Positions 49,866-63,990 of a DNA stretch of 64,000 bases are shown here, one piece after another. The notes under the pieces are model-generated. The model searched no databases and was not told the DNA's origin. It saw only the letters and a program-made list of their open reading frames with translations. The position numbers were made by a program, and so were the translations under genes. Source of the stretch: Tillus elongatus (taxonomy: Eukaryota; Arthropoda; Insecta; Coleoptera; Cleridae); assembly GCA_964006375.1 (NCBI GenBank), contig OZ023266.1, positions 156,681,792 to 156,745,791 of the forward strand, read 5' to 3'. Numbering within the stretch: position 1 is the stretch's first letter; every line of letters starts with the position of its first letter.

Positions 49866-50329
49866 AAAATTCCTATATTTTCTTTGCCCAATGTGTTGAA
49901 CGGATGCGAAACGGGAGAAGGAAATTGCATTTAAAGTTAAAATGACGAAGTGAACTTTATTCGAGGCACGAACGTGGTTTCCATTTTTTTTAATACTAAT
50001 AACAGTTATAGGTAAATTGGCAGATTAGCGTAGTGTTCGTTTTGTGAAAAAAAAGTTCGGAAACATGCTTAGAGGAACCCCTTTATGCATTAACCATCGG
50101 ACAAATGCTGTGATCTCAACTCCACAATACAGTTAAGAGACCTAAAGTAAATTTGAGGTGTTGGGCAAGGTAAACATGTTACAACGGAGCTAGAAATGCA
50201 AATTGTTAAAAACTCATTTTACAAAAGTCCATAGGAGAAACTACTTACAAACACCGTTTCTCCATAAAAAACTTCCACTTTGCCCAGTTGAAGAAAAAAA
50301 AACGCTAAATAATAAGCGTAATCTGATTC
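49866..50329. other. No recognisable gene
   Basis: Nothing recognised. Confidence 0.4.
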
Positions 50330-50843
50330 CTTAAAATTAAATACATAACTGAAACTGCTACCAAAGCATCACATAAAGGGTCTATTTTAAATTAATTTGC
50401 TGCAAATAATTTAATAAAATGAAGAACAATGAAGATTGTAGCTGAAACTTAAGGCTTTTTAACTTCTTACGACATTTATGCTGCATAGCCGTTCATGTAG
50501 ATTATCTATCTAGTACATGTCACTTTTGACGTTTTGAATCGCGACTTTTTTGACGTTTTAAGAATAAAAGCTTATAACTTTTTTTTTAATTTTAACGTAG
50601 AGATTCAAATTCTGGTGCATGGTTGGCTTTTTATGATATAAACCCTCGCACCCGATATGGTTGCCCTAACTTTGTTATTTCCGGAAATTTTAAAAAAATT
50701 CCCAAGAAAAACGCAAACTTTCCGGGAAAAACTAGTCCGATTTTCCTAGCTAACGAACTTATCCAAGCCACTTACGTAAGGAAGGTACTTACCAAATTTT
50801 ATCAAAATCGGCGCATTATTTTTTGAGTTAGCGGTGCGACACT

Positions 50844-50926
<83 letters not shown>

Positions 50927-51060
50927 ATATAAAGTCTGAAACCGACCTCGGATTTGGGTTCCACGGGTCCCAAATAGCGCTAATTTGAAGAAATTTATTT
51001 AAAATTCGTGATCTCCTCATTAGTGAATTTTTTTTAAAGGAAATTAACTAAAAAACCTTG
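50330..51060 (+). repeat. Composite repeat with (TA)n
   Basis: Inverted module (GACGTTTTGAATCGCGACTT), AAAACTAGTCCGATTTTCC, TTTTTTGAGTTAGCGGTG, (TA)n at 50848-50923, the degraded CCTCGGATTTGGG module, and a hairpin ending AATTAACTAA. Order matches 60560-61230. Confidence 0.75.
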
Positions 51061-52136
51061 AATAAATAGTGTAAGCATATAAGTATCTTGTAAAAAAATA
51101 TGTTTGCCCGTTATGTTAATCAAAAAGCAATTAGAAACAATTGTTTTTGAACCACCACATAAAAATCTCCGATCAGGTGATTCCTAATTAAAGACATTTA
51201 ATGAAAAGTTATTCTTCTAACATACAAGTCTAAATTCATCGATCGTCTGAGCCACGTGCTGCTATGTTAAGTTTCACTCTAGTACGTAAAAAAACAACAC
51301 CTATGTAGGCGAAGACAAAACCATTAAAACCACCATTTACATAAACGGTCATTAAGTCTTAAATTACAGATATATGTAAGGCGCATGTCGCGATTTATAT
51401 GGACATCAGCCTTGACAGCGAACACTCCAACAAAGCCTGGAACACTGCCTTTGGTCTAGCAACATATTTTTAAGGAGATAATTGAAACTATCTGGTTTTA
51501 TGTTTGCATAGAGGCACCTTATCACACATTTTTTTGTAATAATTGTTTGTTTACATTTAATTTCAGCGGGTGGTCGCTTAATATAACACTGATTAATATG
51601 GCTGAAACAAACGGCGTAGAAAGTCGATTAAGTCGCCTACAAGATTAAGTGAACTTGTTTTATTACTAGAAAAAATAACACTTACATAGAGCAACAACTG
51701 ATTTATTACCTAGGAAATCAACAGGAAATGTAAATATGGCGCTAGACATGTTAAATTTATGTATTATTATGTTTTAAGTCTGTTCACTGACTAATCATAC
51801 TGGATATGGCAGTTAACAGATTAAAACAATTCAAAAGTCGGGATCTCCTCATTAGGGAATTTTTTTTAGAAAATTCACTAATAAAGTAGGTACTCAAGCG
51901 TCGCTCGCGAAAATTTTGGCGTTTTCAAATTTGATGTAGCATTCGATTGTCGCGATAAAATTGAATTCTGTTGAAAGCTTTTGCAAACACGATCCTTTCA
52001 CTATTAGCCGTTTGTTCTGTAAAACATCAGGTAATTCACATAATTTTGTACAGGGTGTTGCATAAACCATTGTAAATTGTCTAAAGCATCTAGAAGCTCC
52101 CATTTGAAGAAAAAAAATCATGCATGATGAGTACAA
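51061..52136. other. Mostly unrecognised; one isolated hairpin terminus
   Basis: 51835-51890 holds GTCGGGATCTCCTCATTAGG and a GGAATTTTTTTTAGAAAATT hairpin, a solo composite-repeat end. Nothing else recognised. Confidence 0.45.
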
Positions 52137-52225
52137 TTTGGAGAATCCAATTCGTCACAAAAGAGTTTCTTGACCCGATGATCGTTTCGCTAACAAAGTT
52201 AGCGTCATCAAGGGGATGAGTAAAC
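52137..52225 (-). ncRNA. Degenerate hammerhead-like / Penelope-type hairpin
   Basis: The - strand has TTGATGA, a perfect CGCTAA/TTAGCG stem, GAAAC, then a GGGTC. This recalls a hammerhead core, but the first core C is U, and stem I and stem III cannot be formed convincingly. It may be an ancient Penelope terminus. Confidence 0.35.
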
Positions 52226-52249
52226 TAAGTAAATAAAGACTAGAACTAC

Positions 52250-53275
52250 TAATTTTTTTCAACAACACACCACGAGGGCTCACAGCCTAAATACTCTCGT
52301 ACCGTGGGTGTCGACAAGGAGGAAAGAGACAACTTGTTAATTCTGGACTTGGAGGTTCGGAGGAGAAGGAAAAACATGTGCCGGCAAGGAATTCCACAAC
52401 TTGGAAGTCCTCGGGACAAAAGAGCGGGGATAACAAGATGTTCTATGTCTGGTGACCTGGACAGTAAAAGGGTGCATTCGCTCTGTTTCCCTGGTAGATC
52501 TGTTGGGGGCAGCAGGTGGAGGAACTATGGAAGAAAGCTCCTTTGAGCAGTGCCCTTGCAGATATCTATAAAAGAGAGAGAGGTCACCAACGGCACGTCG
52601 GTGGGGAACGGATGGCAGCCTTTGGGTGAGGGTAGGGTCACCGATGAGACGTATAGCTCTCTTTGAATGGAGTCCAGGATAGCAAGTGTAGAAGCAGGAG
52701 CGGCACCCCAGATGTGGGAGCAGTATTTGACGTTTGGCCTTATTTGTGAAGTTCATAAGGTATAGAGATTAGCTGGTGAAAAGTATTTGCGAGCCCGGGA
52801 GAGGAAACCTAATTTCTTAGCAGCTGCTTCTGCAATTGATGTGACATGTTGGTACCAGTTGAGATTTAGATCCACCGAAATGCCAAGTGAAGAGGACTCA
52901 TTACTTTGAATAATTTGGTTGTTCATTGTGATGGATATAGGGCTGGTATATCTCTTATAAGATAGAAAGCAAGACTGAGATTTGGTGGAGTTGAATTTTA
53001 CAAGATTTCTACTTTCCCAGTCTAATATTTTTTGGAGATCCACAGAGACAGAACCCTCCATGAGTCTGCGATCCTCATCTAATTGGGATAAAGAGACAGG
53101 CTTAGAATATTGTATATTTGAGTGGAGGGTGCTGTCATCCGCGTAACTGTAAACTGGATTGGATATGCTAGACAGGAGGTCATTGATGTGGAGAAGAAAC
53201 AAAGTAGGGGCTAAAGCTGAACCTTGAGGGACTCCTGTATTAATTGGATACAGTTTAGAGGAATATATTAAAAAT
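52250..53275 (-). pseudogene. Jockey-like non-LTR reverse transcriptase, second copy
   Basis: Same family as 45125-46735, inverted. It starts abruptly at about 53270 with SSKLYPINTGVPQGSALAPT, then SYADDSTLHSN and LGISVDLNLNWYQHVTSIAE to about 52760. The frame then shifts to KRAIRLIGDPTLTQRLPS, and SFVPRTSKLWNSLPAHVFP ends near 52340. The 3' end is TGTTGTTGAAAAAAATTAG. 5' truncation leaves only the second half of the RT, with the YADD box kept. It lacks the one-base A insertion of the other copy. Confidence 0.88.
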
Positions 53276-53344
53276 GTAGTGTGTAAAATGTTTTTTTTCA
53301 TTTCGTTAAAATACGAGAAAAAAAACAATTTTAAACAAAAATTC

Positions 53345-53750
53345 TATGGTGTAAATAATTAAGACGTTAGAAAATTAATATACAAGAGTATATATATATA
53401 TGTTAGTAGATAAATCTGTCATGTCGAGAATGGCCTATAGGTAGAGGAAGCAGTCTGATTTAATAATGGACTCCTATAACACGCGTTCTAATCTCAGTTA
53501 GTGACTTAACTTTTTTTTTGGTCTTATTTCATGTTACCGTTATCTGATCAGATTGTGTAATTCCGATGAATTTTTTAGCGAGTTTTTGTATGACAAATTC
53601 AATTAGAACAAGATGAAAACTATTAAGACTTAATTCAATTTGAATAGCACATCTGGTTGTTTGTTATTGCCCTAATTTAGTGAAACCGTTCCACACTTAA
53701 TGCAGCCGTAGACTTTTCCCGTGGCTTCACAAGTGCTTGTTCTTTTCTGC
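53345..53750 (+). mobile_element. tRNA-derived SINE-like repeat, family 2
   Basis: Matches the inverted copy at 61250-61650. The head near 53430-53510 is tRNA-like with a degraded B box (GTTCTAATCTC). The body has ACCGTTATCTGATCAGATTG, and the tail GTTATTGCCCTAATTTAGTG ends in CCCGTGGCTTCAC. The tail resembles the arm of the foldback family. Confidence 0.6.
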
Positions 53751-53765
53751 AACCGATTTCAATTT

Positions 53766-54062
53766 TTACTGGACGCAGCAAGTGCGTTATGGTACCGAAT
53801 TTTCATTAAAGTTTCAAATTTAAATAGCTCAATTTGCTATTAACCTAACGTTCGTTGGCCAGGAACGAGTTTTTTTCAGGAACATTTTAAGTTTATTTTC
53901 GGAAAATTCATGTCATTTTGATGATGGTACATTGTTTCTACTATATATATCTATTCTGATAACCAAATATCATGCCTGCTTTCTTTTAAAAAAAGACATA
54001 TTTGTTATTCAAAACATTTTTATGAAAATTCACTTCCATAACGCACTTGTTGCGTCCAGACT
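53766..54062. repeat. GACGCAGC MITE-like repeat
   Basis: ACTGGACGCAGCAAGTGCGT at the left, CCATAACGCACTTGTTGCGT at the right, about 297 bp. It is the cleanest pair of inverted ends in the window. Confidence 0.8.
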
Positions 54063-54714
54063 TTTTTAACTTAAGCCCAATATTCGATGATTGAGATCAG
54101 ACAAGTATGGCAACCTATGGTGTACACAATGTGAAACCGATCTGTTGAAAGTAGTAGATACATTTTTTTCAAACTATTGTCAGATCAGTAAAGAAGCCGG
54201 AACTATGTAGCAAAAGTGATGTATTATTGTGAACACAGAATTGAGTAATAGTTTTTGATTGAAGGAGAAAGTGCATTCTTCTTATACGCTATGCATTATA
54301 ATATGTACTGACTCTATGAAATGATTGAGTATTTATTTGGTAGGGAACGCATTTACCGAGTCATGTTCTAATCAAGGTCTAGGCCGATACTTATACAGAT
54401 ATACAACTCACAATATATCTATCATCTATAATATCTATCTATCGAACCTTGTGCACCAAATTTGGTCTTTGAAAATCATGATCATCTTCTCTCTCGTTCG
54501 AATTTCAACCTTGAGATTTAAACAAGTCGGTATGTTTTAGGTGAGAACTAAGGTGAACTTAGCTATTATTTTGAAGAACGATTACTCATTTTCAGGAAGA
54601 AATCATAACGTAATGTTGAAGATATATGTGTAATAATCTAAAATAGATACGTATGTAAAGGCTATATGCCATTGACTTTTTTATCGACTAATCCAAAGCT
54701 ATGAACAGCGCTAA
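54063..54714. other. No recognisable gene
   Basis: Nothing recognised. Confidence 0.4.
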
Positions 54715-55030
54715 CTTATTAGCGAATTTTCATTAAGAAAATTTCGCTATTAGAGAGGTCACGATGAAAAGCTTTCGGAAAAATTTCTTCAGATGAGCGC
54801 CAATTTGGGACCCTAGAACCCAAAACCAAGGTCCGTTAAAATTTGTATATGTTTATATATGTATGTATCCGAGCGATAACTCAAAAAATACTAAACTGAT
54901 TTCAATCAAACTTGGCAAAAACCTTGTTTTGGGCAAAAACCGAGATCAAGTTCGTTAATCAGCCTTTATGCTCAAGTTTTCCCGGTGGAAAATCGAGGAA
55001 GACTTTGTGAAAACGCTATATTTTTGTAAG
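54715..55030 (+). repeat. Composite repeat, variant without long (TA)n
   Basis: Hairpin TAGCGAATTTTCATTAAGAA, GCGCCAATTTGGGACCCTAG, a short ATATATGTATGTATCCGAGC, then GATAACTCAAAAAATAC. Only a few TA units are present, so the locus shows the family before expansion or after loss. Confidence 0.65.
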
Positions 55031-55729
55031 TATCAGAGTAACTGAAATGAGACTTTACATGTGGCTAGAGATAGTGCAAATAAACCTGTTGTGAATTTTA
55101 GGTAATTTGGTGCACAATATTTAGAGTTTTTTCCTAATTAAAAATATAATCCCAAAGACATGCGTTGAGACAACTTAGTGGTTAAAGTACAATGCCTGAC
55201 AGACACAGTAGTTAACTGCCACGCGTAGATTGATTCATACAACAGGTATAAACCATACATCAACGGTAACTAAACTAAATATATACCAGTCATAAAACAT
55301 ACAACCCGAACCAACAATCGTGAAATCTCGGCCGCAATTATGAAAAATGACACACGACATGAAATTAAAAATTTGGCAAGTGATTGCTATTTAACTGGGG
55401 GATTCAATCAATTATTAAAAGACACTATATTTGTAGCTTTAGGAACGGCCTCAAATACAGTTTTGGCGCTGCATAGATATATTATGCTGTCGTATAATAT
55501 ACTAGAAATGTAAACAAAATCAAGCCAAATCTCTATAAAAATGATTCTAAAATAGTTTCTTTTGTCTTTAAACGTAAACATAAGACGTCATATAAGACGG
55601 AAACAGCCGTGGGGTGTTTCAATGGTAATTCTACTAAATCTGTAATTTATTACGTATACTTTGAATATAATATCCTGAGCATGAAGCCGATCTAAAGTAT
55701 CACGCAAATAAAACGTTAGTTGAAGTATA
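55031..55729. other. No recognisable gene
   Basis: Nothing recognised. Confidence 0.4.
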
Positions 55730-55800
55730 CTTAGATGGCGCCAGGGATATCGCGCTTGGCTTCTAAGCAGAAGATTACGCGATCGAATCCAGCTTGATGA
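55730..55800 (+). other. tRNA-Arg(TCT)-like sequence
   Basis: ATATCGCGCTTGGCTTCTAA with an anticodon-like TCT, then a GCGATCGAATCC B box. The acceptor ends do not pair, so it is a decayed tRNA or a SINE head. Confidence 0.4.
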
Positions 55801-55959
55801 ATGTATGTTTTTTTATGTTTTATTTTGACATTTGGAGAAACAATAGTGCACAGATTTCATACGTTTTGAACAAGATCTCATTTTTGTTTAAAACGCCTGA
55901 ATAAGTTTGTCACCTAAATTATAATTGTATGATTGATGATATTGAAAAAAACCGGTTTT

Positions 55960-56930
55960 GATTAGGTTGACCAAAGCGAACTCATACTTTCCTCATAGGA
56001 TGGTCGTTGAGTCCCATAGCGGATTCTAGAAGCGGAGCGTTGCACACAATCAATTAAAGCTCTGTCGCGGACAAGTACCGGACACCAAACAGCCGATCCA
56101 AACTCGATTATTGGTCTCACATAAGTCCTATACAAGCAGCGTACCGTATCAACTGAAGGAAACGAAAGCACCTTTCTCGACAGAAACAGAAACCTTTTGA
56201 CCCTGTTCCGTGCTCCCGGTATATGACCTGTCCAAGTTAGATCACAAGTAATTGTAACCCCCAAATCCGTCTGCTCCAAGATCTCCGATAAAATACCTCC
56301 ATCCATCAGATAGCTCAGCTTGGGATTGTTTTTTCCAATGTGAAGCACCACACACTTGCTTATATTGAGGGGATTTTCCAATTGAAGCACCACACACTTG
56401 CCTATATTTAGGGGAAGAAGCCAATTTTTACTACACTTGCATATTTTTGTAAGGTCCTCCTGCAATAAATCATGGTCTCGCAATGGATTACAATAAATTT
56501 TAGTGTCATCTGCATAGAGTGAGCAAGTGAACCTTAACAGAGATGGAAGATCGGCAGTGTATATAACAAAAAGTAATGGACCCAACACGGTTCCCTGGGG
56601 AACTCCACTAACAACAGTTTGGAAATCAGAAAATTCTTCACCCACTCTCAAACTGTATACTCGTCCAGCTAAATAGCTCTCAATCCACAAGAGAAGACGA
56701 CCTCCGACTCCACAATGCTCCAGCTTCAGCAATAATCTTTTGAGTGGCACTCTGTCAAAAGCCTTACTAAAACCGAGATAAAAGACATCTATAGGTTGGC
56801 ACAAGTCAAGTCTCCTGGTCCAATCAGTTAGACATAATAGCAGGTTGGTTGTGGTTGATCTGCCAGGGATAAATCCATGCTGCTCGTCAGGAATAATGCC
56901 AAGTCGGCAGAGAAATTCAATATGTATCAC
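55960..56930 (-). pseudogene. CR1-like non-LTR reverse transcriptase, long open frame
   Basis: A 323-codon open frame. Starting at 56933 it shows HGFIPGRSTTTNLLLCLTDW, FSKAFDRVPLKRLLLKLEHC (first Asp region; DVFYLGFSKAFD), VVSGVPQGTVLGPLLFVIYT and LYADDTKIYCN (YADD intact). The thumb and downstream region follow: DLGVTITCDLTWTGHI, then YRTYVRPIIEFGSAVWCP and QRSASRIRYGTQRPSYEES. The NIGKCVVL segment appears twice, from a tandem duplication of about 42 bp. Both ends are missing: the 5' side meets composite-repeat sequence at about 56930. CR1-like is a judgement from motif style. Confidence 0.9.
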
Positions 56931-57037
56931 CACGATAACTCAAAAAATAATTTACAGATTTTCATCAAATTTGATACGTTGTGTAACACCCGACAAGTCA
57001 CAGATAGAGGACCGTCAGGATACTATTTATTTTTTAA
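56925..57037 (+). repeat. Composite repeat fragment
   Basis: CGATAACTCAAAAAATAATT and CATCAAATTTGATACG, the side after (TA)n, without the tract. Confidence 0.6.
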
Positions 57038-57851
57038 GAAAACAAACATATTAATCAACACTTACCGCTTTAGTTGACAGAAGAGAAGGAGGTGCTTGTA
57101 GTTTCTAAACCTGTGCAATAAAAGATAAACCACTGTTAGTGTCCAGCTTAACCTTGTCTAACCTAAATCCCCCATTTAAATCAAGACAAGTCCTTCCGAA
57201 CTTCAAGTAGTAAATGGGTGAAGCATCTCTAGTTTCAGATGCATTAAATGTTTCAGCTTCTTTATGTTATCTATGCATAAAGATTAGGTGGCTGGTGGAA
57301 CCTCATAACACTTGAGCTCCCTTCGCTCGCAGTGTCGTTAAGTATCATACAAAATATCAGATGGTACAGTTGATAAGTTCGTTAGGCAGGAAAATCCGAC
57401 CACTTTGTTTTAAAAGTTCAATTGAAAAAATGTGCGCCATTCCCGAAAACAAACATATTAATCAACACTTACCGCTTTAGTTGACAGAAGAGAAGGAGGT
57501 GCTTGTAGTTTCTAAACCTGCGCAATAAAAGATAAACCACTGTTAGTGTCCAGCTTAACCTTGTCTAACCTAAATCCCCCATTTAAATCAAGACAAGTCC
57601 TTCCGAACTTCAAGTAGTAAATGGGTGAAGCATCTCTAGTTTCAGATGCATTAAATGTTTCAGCTTCTTTATGTTATCTATGCATAAAGATTAGGTGGCT
57701 GGTGGAACCTCATAACACTTGAGCTCCCTTCGCTCGCAGTGTCGTTAAGTATCATACAAAATATCAGATGGTACAGTTGATAAGTTCGTTAGGCAGGAAA
57801 ATCCGACCACTTTGTTTTAAAAGTTCCATTGAAAAAATGTGCGCCATTCCC
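57038..57851 (+). repeat. 407-bp tandem duplication
   Basis: 57038-57444 and 57445-57851 are nearly identical. Differences seen are CCTGTGCAAT against CCTGCGCAAT and GTTCAATTG against GTTCCATTG. No coding content is recognised. The unit contains TAAGTTCGTTAGGCAGGAAA, a composite-repeat phrase. Confidence 0.93.
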
Positions 57852-57936
57852 GAAAACCTTTATCACCCTTTTTCCGGTAAACAGTTTTATCTGTTGGAAA
57901 TATTTACCCACTAGGTTCATTTAAGACCCCTACTTA

Positions 57937-59233
57937 ACGGGTGGGCCGTTTAAGATTTGGAATTTGAATCGGCTATTAAAAAAAACTAATGAATATATTT
58001 TCGAAGTTATGTGTTTATTAGAAAGATTGAACCTTTCCATTTAGGAATGGAATACAACATCATTCAAATAACTGCCAGGGCTAGCCTTACAATACCCCAT
58101 TCGATCAGTCCCATTTTTCAGTACATTTTCGATTGTTTGGGCCTCTATTTCGTCAATGGCAACTTCGATTTTATGTTTCAAGTCGTCAATCGTCTCTGGA
58201 TGGTTAGCGTAACACTTGTCCTTAACGGCTGCCCACAAAAAAAGGTCTAATGGAGTCAAATCGCAGCTTCGAGGTGGCCAATTGACATCAGCATTTCGGC
58301 TGATTATGCGATTTTCGAAAACAGTGCGCAAAAGATCGATTGTTACGATGGCTGTGTGGCACGTTCCGCCGTCCTGTTGAAAGCAAATGTCGTCTATGTC
58401 ATACTCTTTAATTTTGGAAAACAAAAAAATCTCAGCATAGCGCGGTAGCGATCACCATTCACCGTAACGGCGTTTCCTTGCTCATTTTCGAAGAAAATGG
58501 CCCAATAATGCCGCCAGACCAAAATCCGCACCAGTCAATCGTTGTGGATGCATTGGTTTCTCCACGATGACGTATGGATTTTTCGAGCCCCAGATACGAC
58601 AATTTTGCTTATTGGCGTATCCTCCGAAGTGGAAATGAATTTCATCTGAAAAGATGATTTTTCGGTAAAAATGCTCATCTTCGATCAAGCGGTCTTTGGC
58701 CGCCCATTGAGCAAACCGAAAACGCAACGGATGGTCGTGCGACTTCAGCTCTTGCACTAATTGAACTTTGTTCGCATTCATACCGAGATCTTTATGCAAC
58801 ATTCTTCTCAAAGAGGTGCGTGAAATGTTCAATTCTTGTGAACGATGACGAGTTGATGTTGATGGTTGTTCACGCACACTCTGAGCAACAGCAGCGATGT
58901 TTTCGGTTGAGCGCACTGGACGAGTACGTGCACGGGTCGATTTATTCAACAGCGATCCAATTTCACGAACTCGCTTCACAAATTGATCCACAAACTGCGT
59001 TTTTGGCACATCCTTTTTGTCAAATTTTTTTCGTAAATTTCTTACAGTAGTAGAAGACTCACCATTTTGGAAATAAGTTTTTAATATTTCCCAACTTTGT
59101 TCAAGCGAGAAGCGACCCATTTCATAGATGTCAAACATAAAACTAACTTTCTGTCACATCGGAAATGTCTTCAAACCTTCCAACCTCAAAGTTACCTATA
59201 GTTCCAATTCCAAACGTTAGATGGCCCACCCTT
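57937..59233 (-). mobile_element. DD41D Tc1/mariner-like element, complete ends
   Basis: TA at 57935-57936 and 59234-59235. Ends ACGGGTGGGCCGTTTAAG and AAGGGTGGGCCATCTAAC are inverted repeats of about 27 bp. 1,297 bp is a normal size for the group. Confidence 0.9.
58041..59138 (-). pseudogene. DD41D transposase, two frameshifted parts
   Basis: The first part (58482-59138) has the N-terminal MGRFSLEQSWEILKTYFQNG, TVRNLRKKFDKKDVPKTQ, SRTSLRRMLHKDLGMNANKV and IIFSDEIHFHFGGYANKQNC, with the first catalytic Asp, then CRIWGSKNPYVI. After a frame change, the second part (58041-58424) has YDIDDICFQQDGGTCHTA (second Asp), then NWPPRSCDLTPLDLFLW (third Asp, 41 residues on) and KASPGSYLNDVVFHS. A short stretch between is garbled. 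All three Asp survive. The family is widespread in insects and other arthropods. Confidence 0.9.
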
Positions 59234-59235
59234 TA

Positions 59236-59860
59236 AAATATGCCACACATCATTTACACATATAACTTTCAGGATATTGGCCTCTCACTATATATTATAG
59301 ATGTTGAGAAAACTACATTTTCATTTAATGACCTCCGAATTTGATTTAACGTGTACAAGCGAGTCGATTTTTCAATCATTGAATATTAAGCGACATATTA
59401 ATTATAGTGCCTCCTTATATGCCATACAGAAAATTTTACATAAAAATCCCACATAATGATGATATGCGGACAGAATCGATATTTCAAATAAATTAACAAC
59501 TGCCAAACTATAAAATTATCGTCGATTACATTGCGTTAAATCATTGCTGTCATTAAAATTATAGTTTATGAGAATCGTATTCTCTACATTCCGCTAGAGC
59601 TAGTACCATTACAGTTTCTTCAAGAAAGTACATGTATATCGTCGGTATCTTGCTTCGACATGTAATAATTTAAGATATTAGTATCTTTTTGTTGTTTTTT
59701 TATAATTTCTATGCCAATGACTTTAATGCAAAGGTGGCATTTTTTGTAGATACTTCGTTTTGTTATGTCAAGAAAATGCATGATACGTTTTCGTCGTGGG
59801 ACCCATGGTTTCCAAGATATTTCGCATTGTAAGAACCCGAGTTCAAAGTTAAAAAAAGTC
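59236..59860. other. No recognisable gene
   Basis: Nothing recognised. Confidence 0.4.
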
Positions 59861-60165
59861 TGAACGCAGCAAGTGCGTTATGGTAGTGAACTTTCATTAA
59901 AATGTTTTTAATAGCAAATATGCCTTTTATTTTAAAGAAAGCGGGTATGAATTTTGGTTACCAGTATAACCTATATAGTAGAAACAATGTACCATATTTT
60001 ATCAAAATAACTTTATTGTTTGAAAATTCGCAAATAAAATCAAAATGTTTCAAAAAAAAAACTGGTTCCTAGCCAACGACATTAAGTTAATAGCAAATTT
60101 AGCTATTGAAATTTGAACGTATAATGAAAATTCGCTACCATAACGCACTTGCTACGTCCTGAGTT
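59861..60165. repeat. GACGCAGC MITE-like repeat
   Basis: AGTCTGAACGCAGCAAGTGC at the left and CATAACGCACTTGCTACGTC at the right. Confidence 0.75.
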
Positions 60166-61235
<1,070 letters not shown>

Positions 61236-61249
61236 GTTGTAGAAGAAAA

Positions 61250-61650
61250 ACACATGTGAAGCCACGGGAAAAGTCTACGACTATATTAAATATGAAACGG
61301 TTTCACTAAATTAGGGCAGGGACAAACTGCCAGATATGCTATTCAAATTGAATTAAGTCTTGAAAGTTTTCATTTTCTCTTTATTAAATTATTTTTTATA
61401 CAAAAACTCCCTAAAAAATTCATCGGAATAGCAACAATGTGATCAGATAACGGTAAAATGCAATAAAAGACTAAAAAAATATATAATAAAAATGATGTCA
61501 TTAACTAGGATTAGAACTCGTCTTATTATAGGACTCGATTATCTGATGCACACCGCTTAGACCAGTGGACCGCCGTCGACATGACAGATGTATGTACTAG
61601 TAAGTATATACGCTAGTATGTTAATTTTTTAACGTCTTTATTATTTATAT
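61250..61650 (-). mobile_element. tRNA-derived SINE-like repeat, family 2
   Basis: The - strand head near 61590-61510 has CCACTGGTCTAAGCGG (A-box region) and GAGTTCTAATCCTAG (B-box region). The body has ACCGTTATCTGATCACATTG and the tail CCTAATTTAGTGAAACCG. Partner of 53345-53750. Confidence 0.65.
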
Positions 61651-61918
61651 TAAACAATTTTTATTTACAATGGATTTTGTGCCCGTATTTCAACGAAATA
61701 AAAGAAAATACGATTTAGACACAGATCTAAGAGCTTGTTAGTCATTTCCTGTCCTATTTTTTACTCACATTAGTACGTAAGATTTTCTTTTTGGTATTGC
61801 TTTTAGGTTAAAATAGTATTGGGTAAATTTGCAGATTAGCTCCCGAATGCTTTTAAAAAAATAGTTTTCAGAAACATTTTCCTTCCACTCTCGCGTGCAT
61901 ACAACCGCCCTCGTTGGA
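61651..61918. other. No recognisable gene
   Basis: Nothing recognised. Confidence 0.4.
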
Positions 61919-62168
61919 TAAACCACAAGAAAAATGTCTTCTTCATACCCGCCAAGGAAGTTACGGCACCTGGGGGACTAGGAGTGCTGTGCGCGGTAGG
62001 CAGGGTTTAAGGGGGATATGGCTTCAAGGTGTTAATAAGACAGCTGTCAAGCCCGTTTTCTTCGCATTTGCTGCTCATATTTTCTTTTTACTACCTCCCC
62101 TCCCCACTCCTGGTCCTGTAACTTCCTTGGGGGGGTGTGAACAAGAAATTTGTCTTGTGGTTTGTGCA
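61919..62168. repeat. Inverted-repeat element
   Basis: Arms of about 55 bp, 61919-61976 and 62112-62168, pair through AACCACAAGA, CCAAGGAAGTTAC and the CCTGG/CCAGG region around a 135-bp centre. It is GC-richer than its surroundings. Confidence 0.6.

Positions 62169-63990
<1,822 letters not shown>

Noticed and set aside
55730..55800. Functional tRNA-Arg gene
   Set aside because: Anticodon-like and B-box-like sequence exist, but the acceptor stem does not pair.
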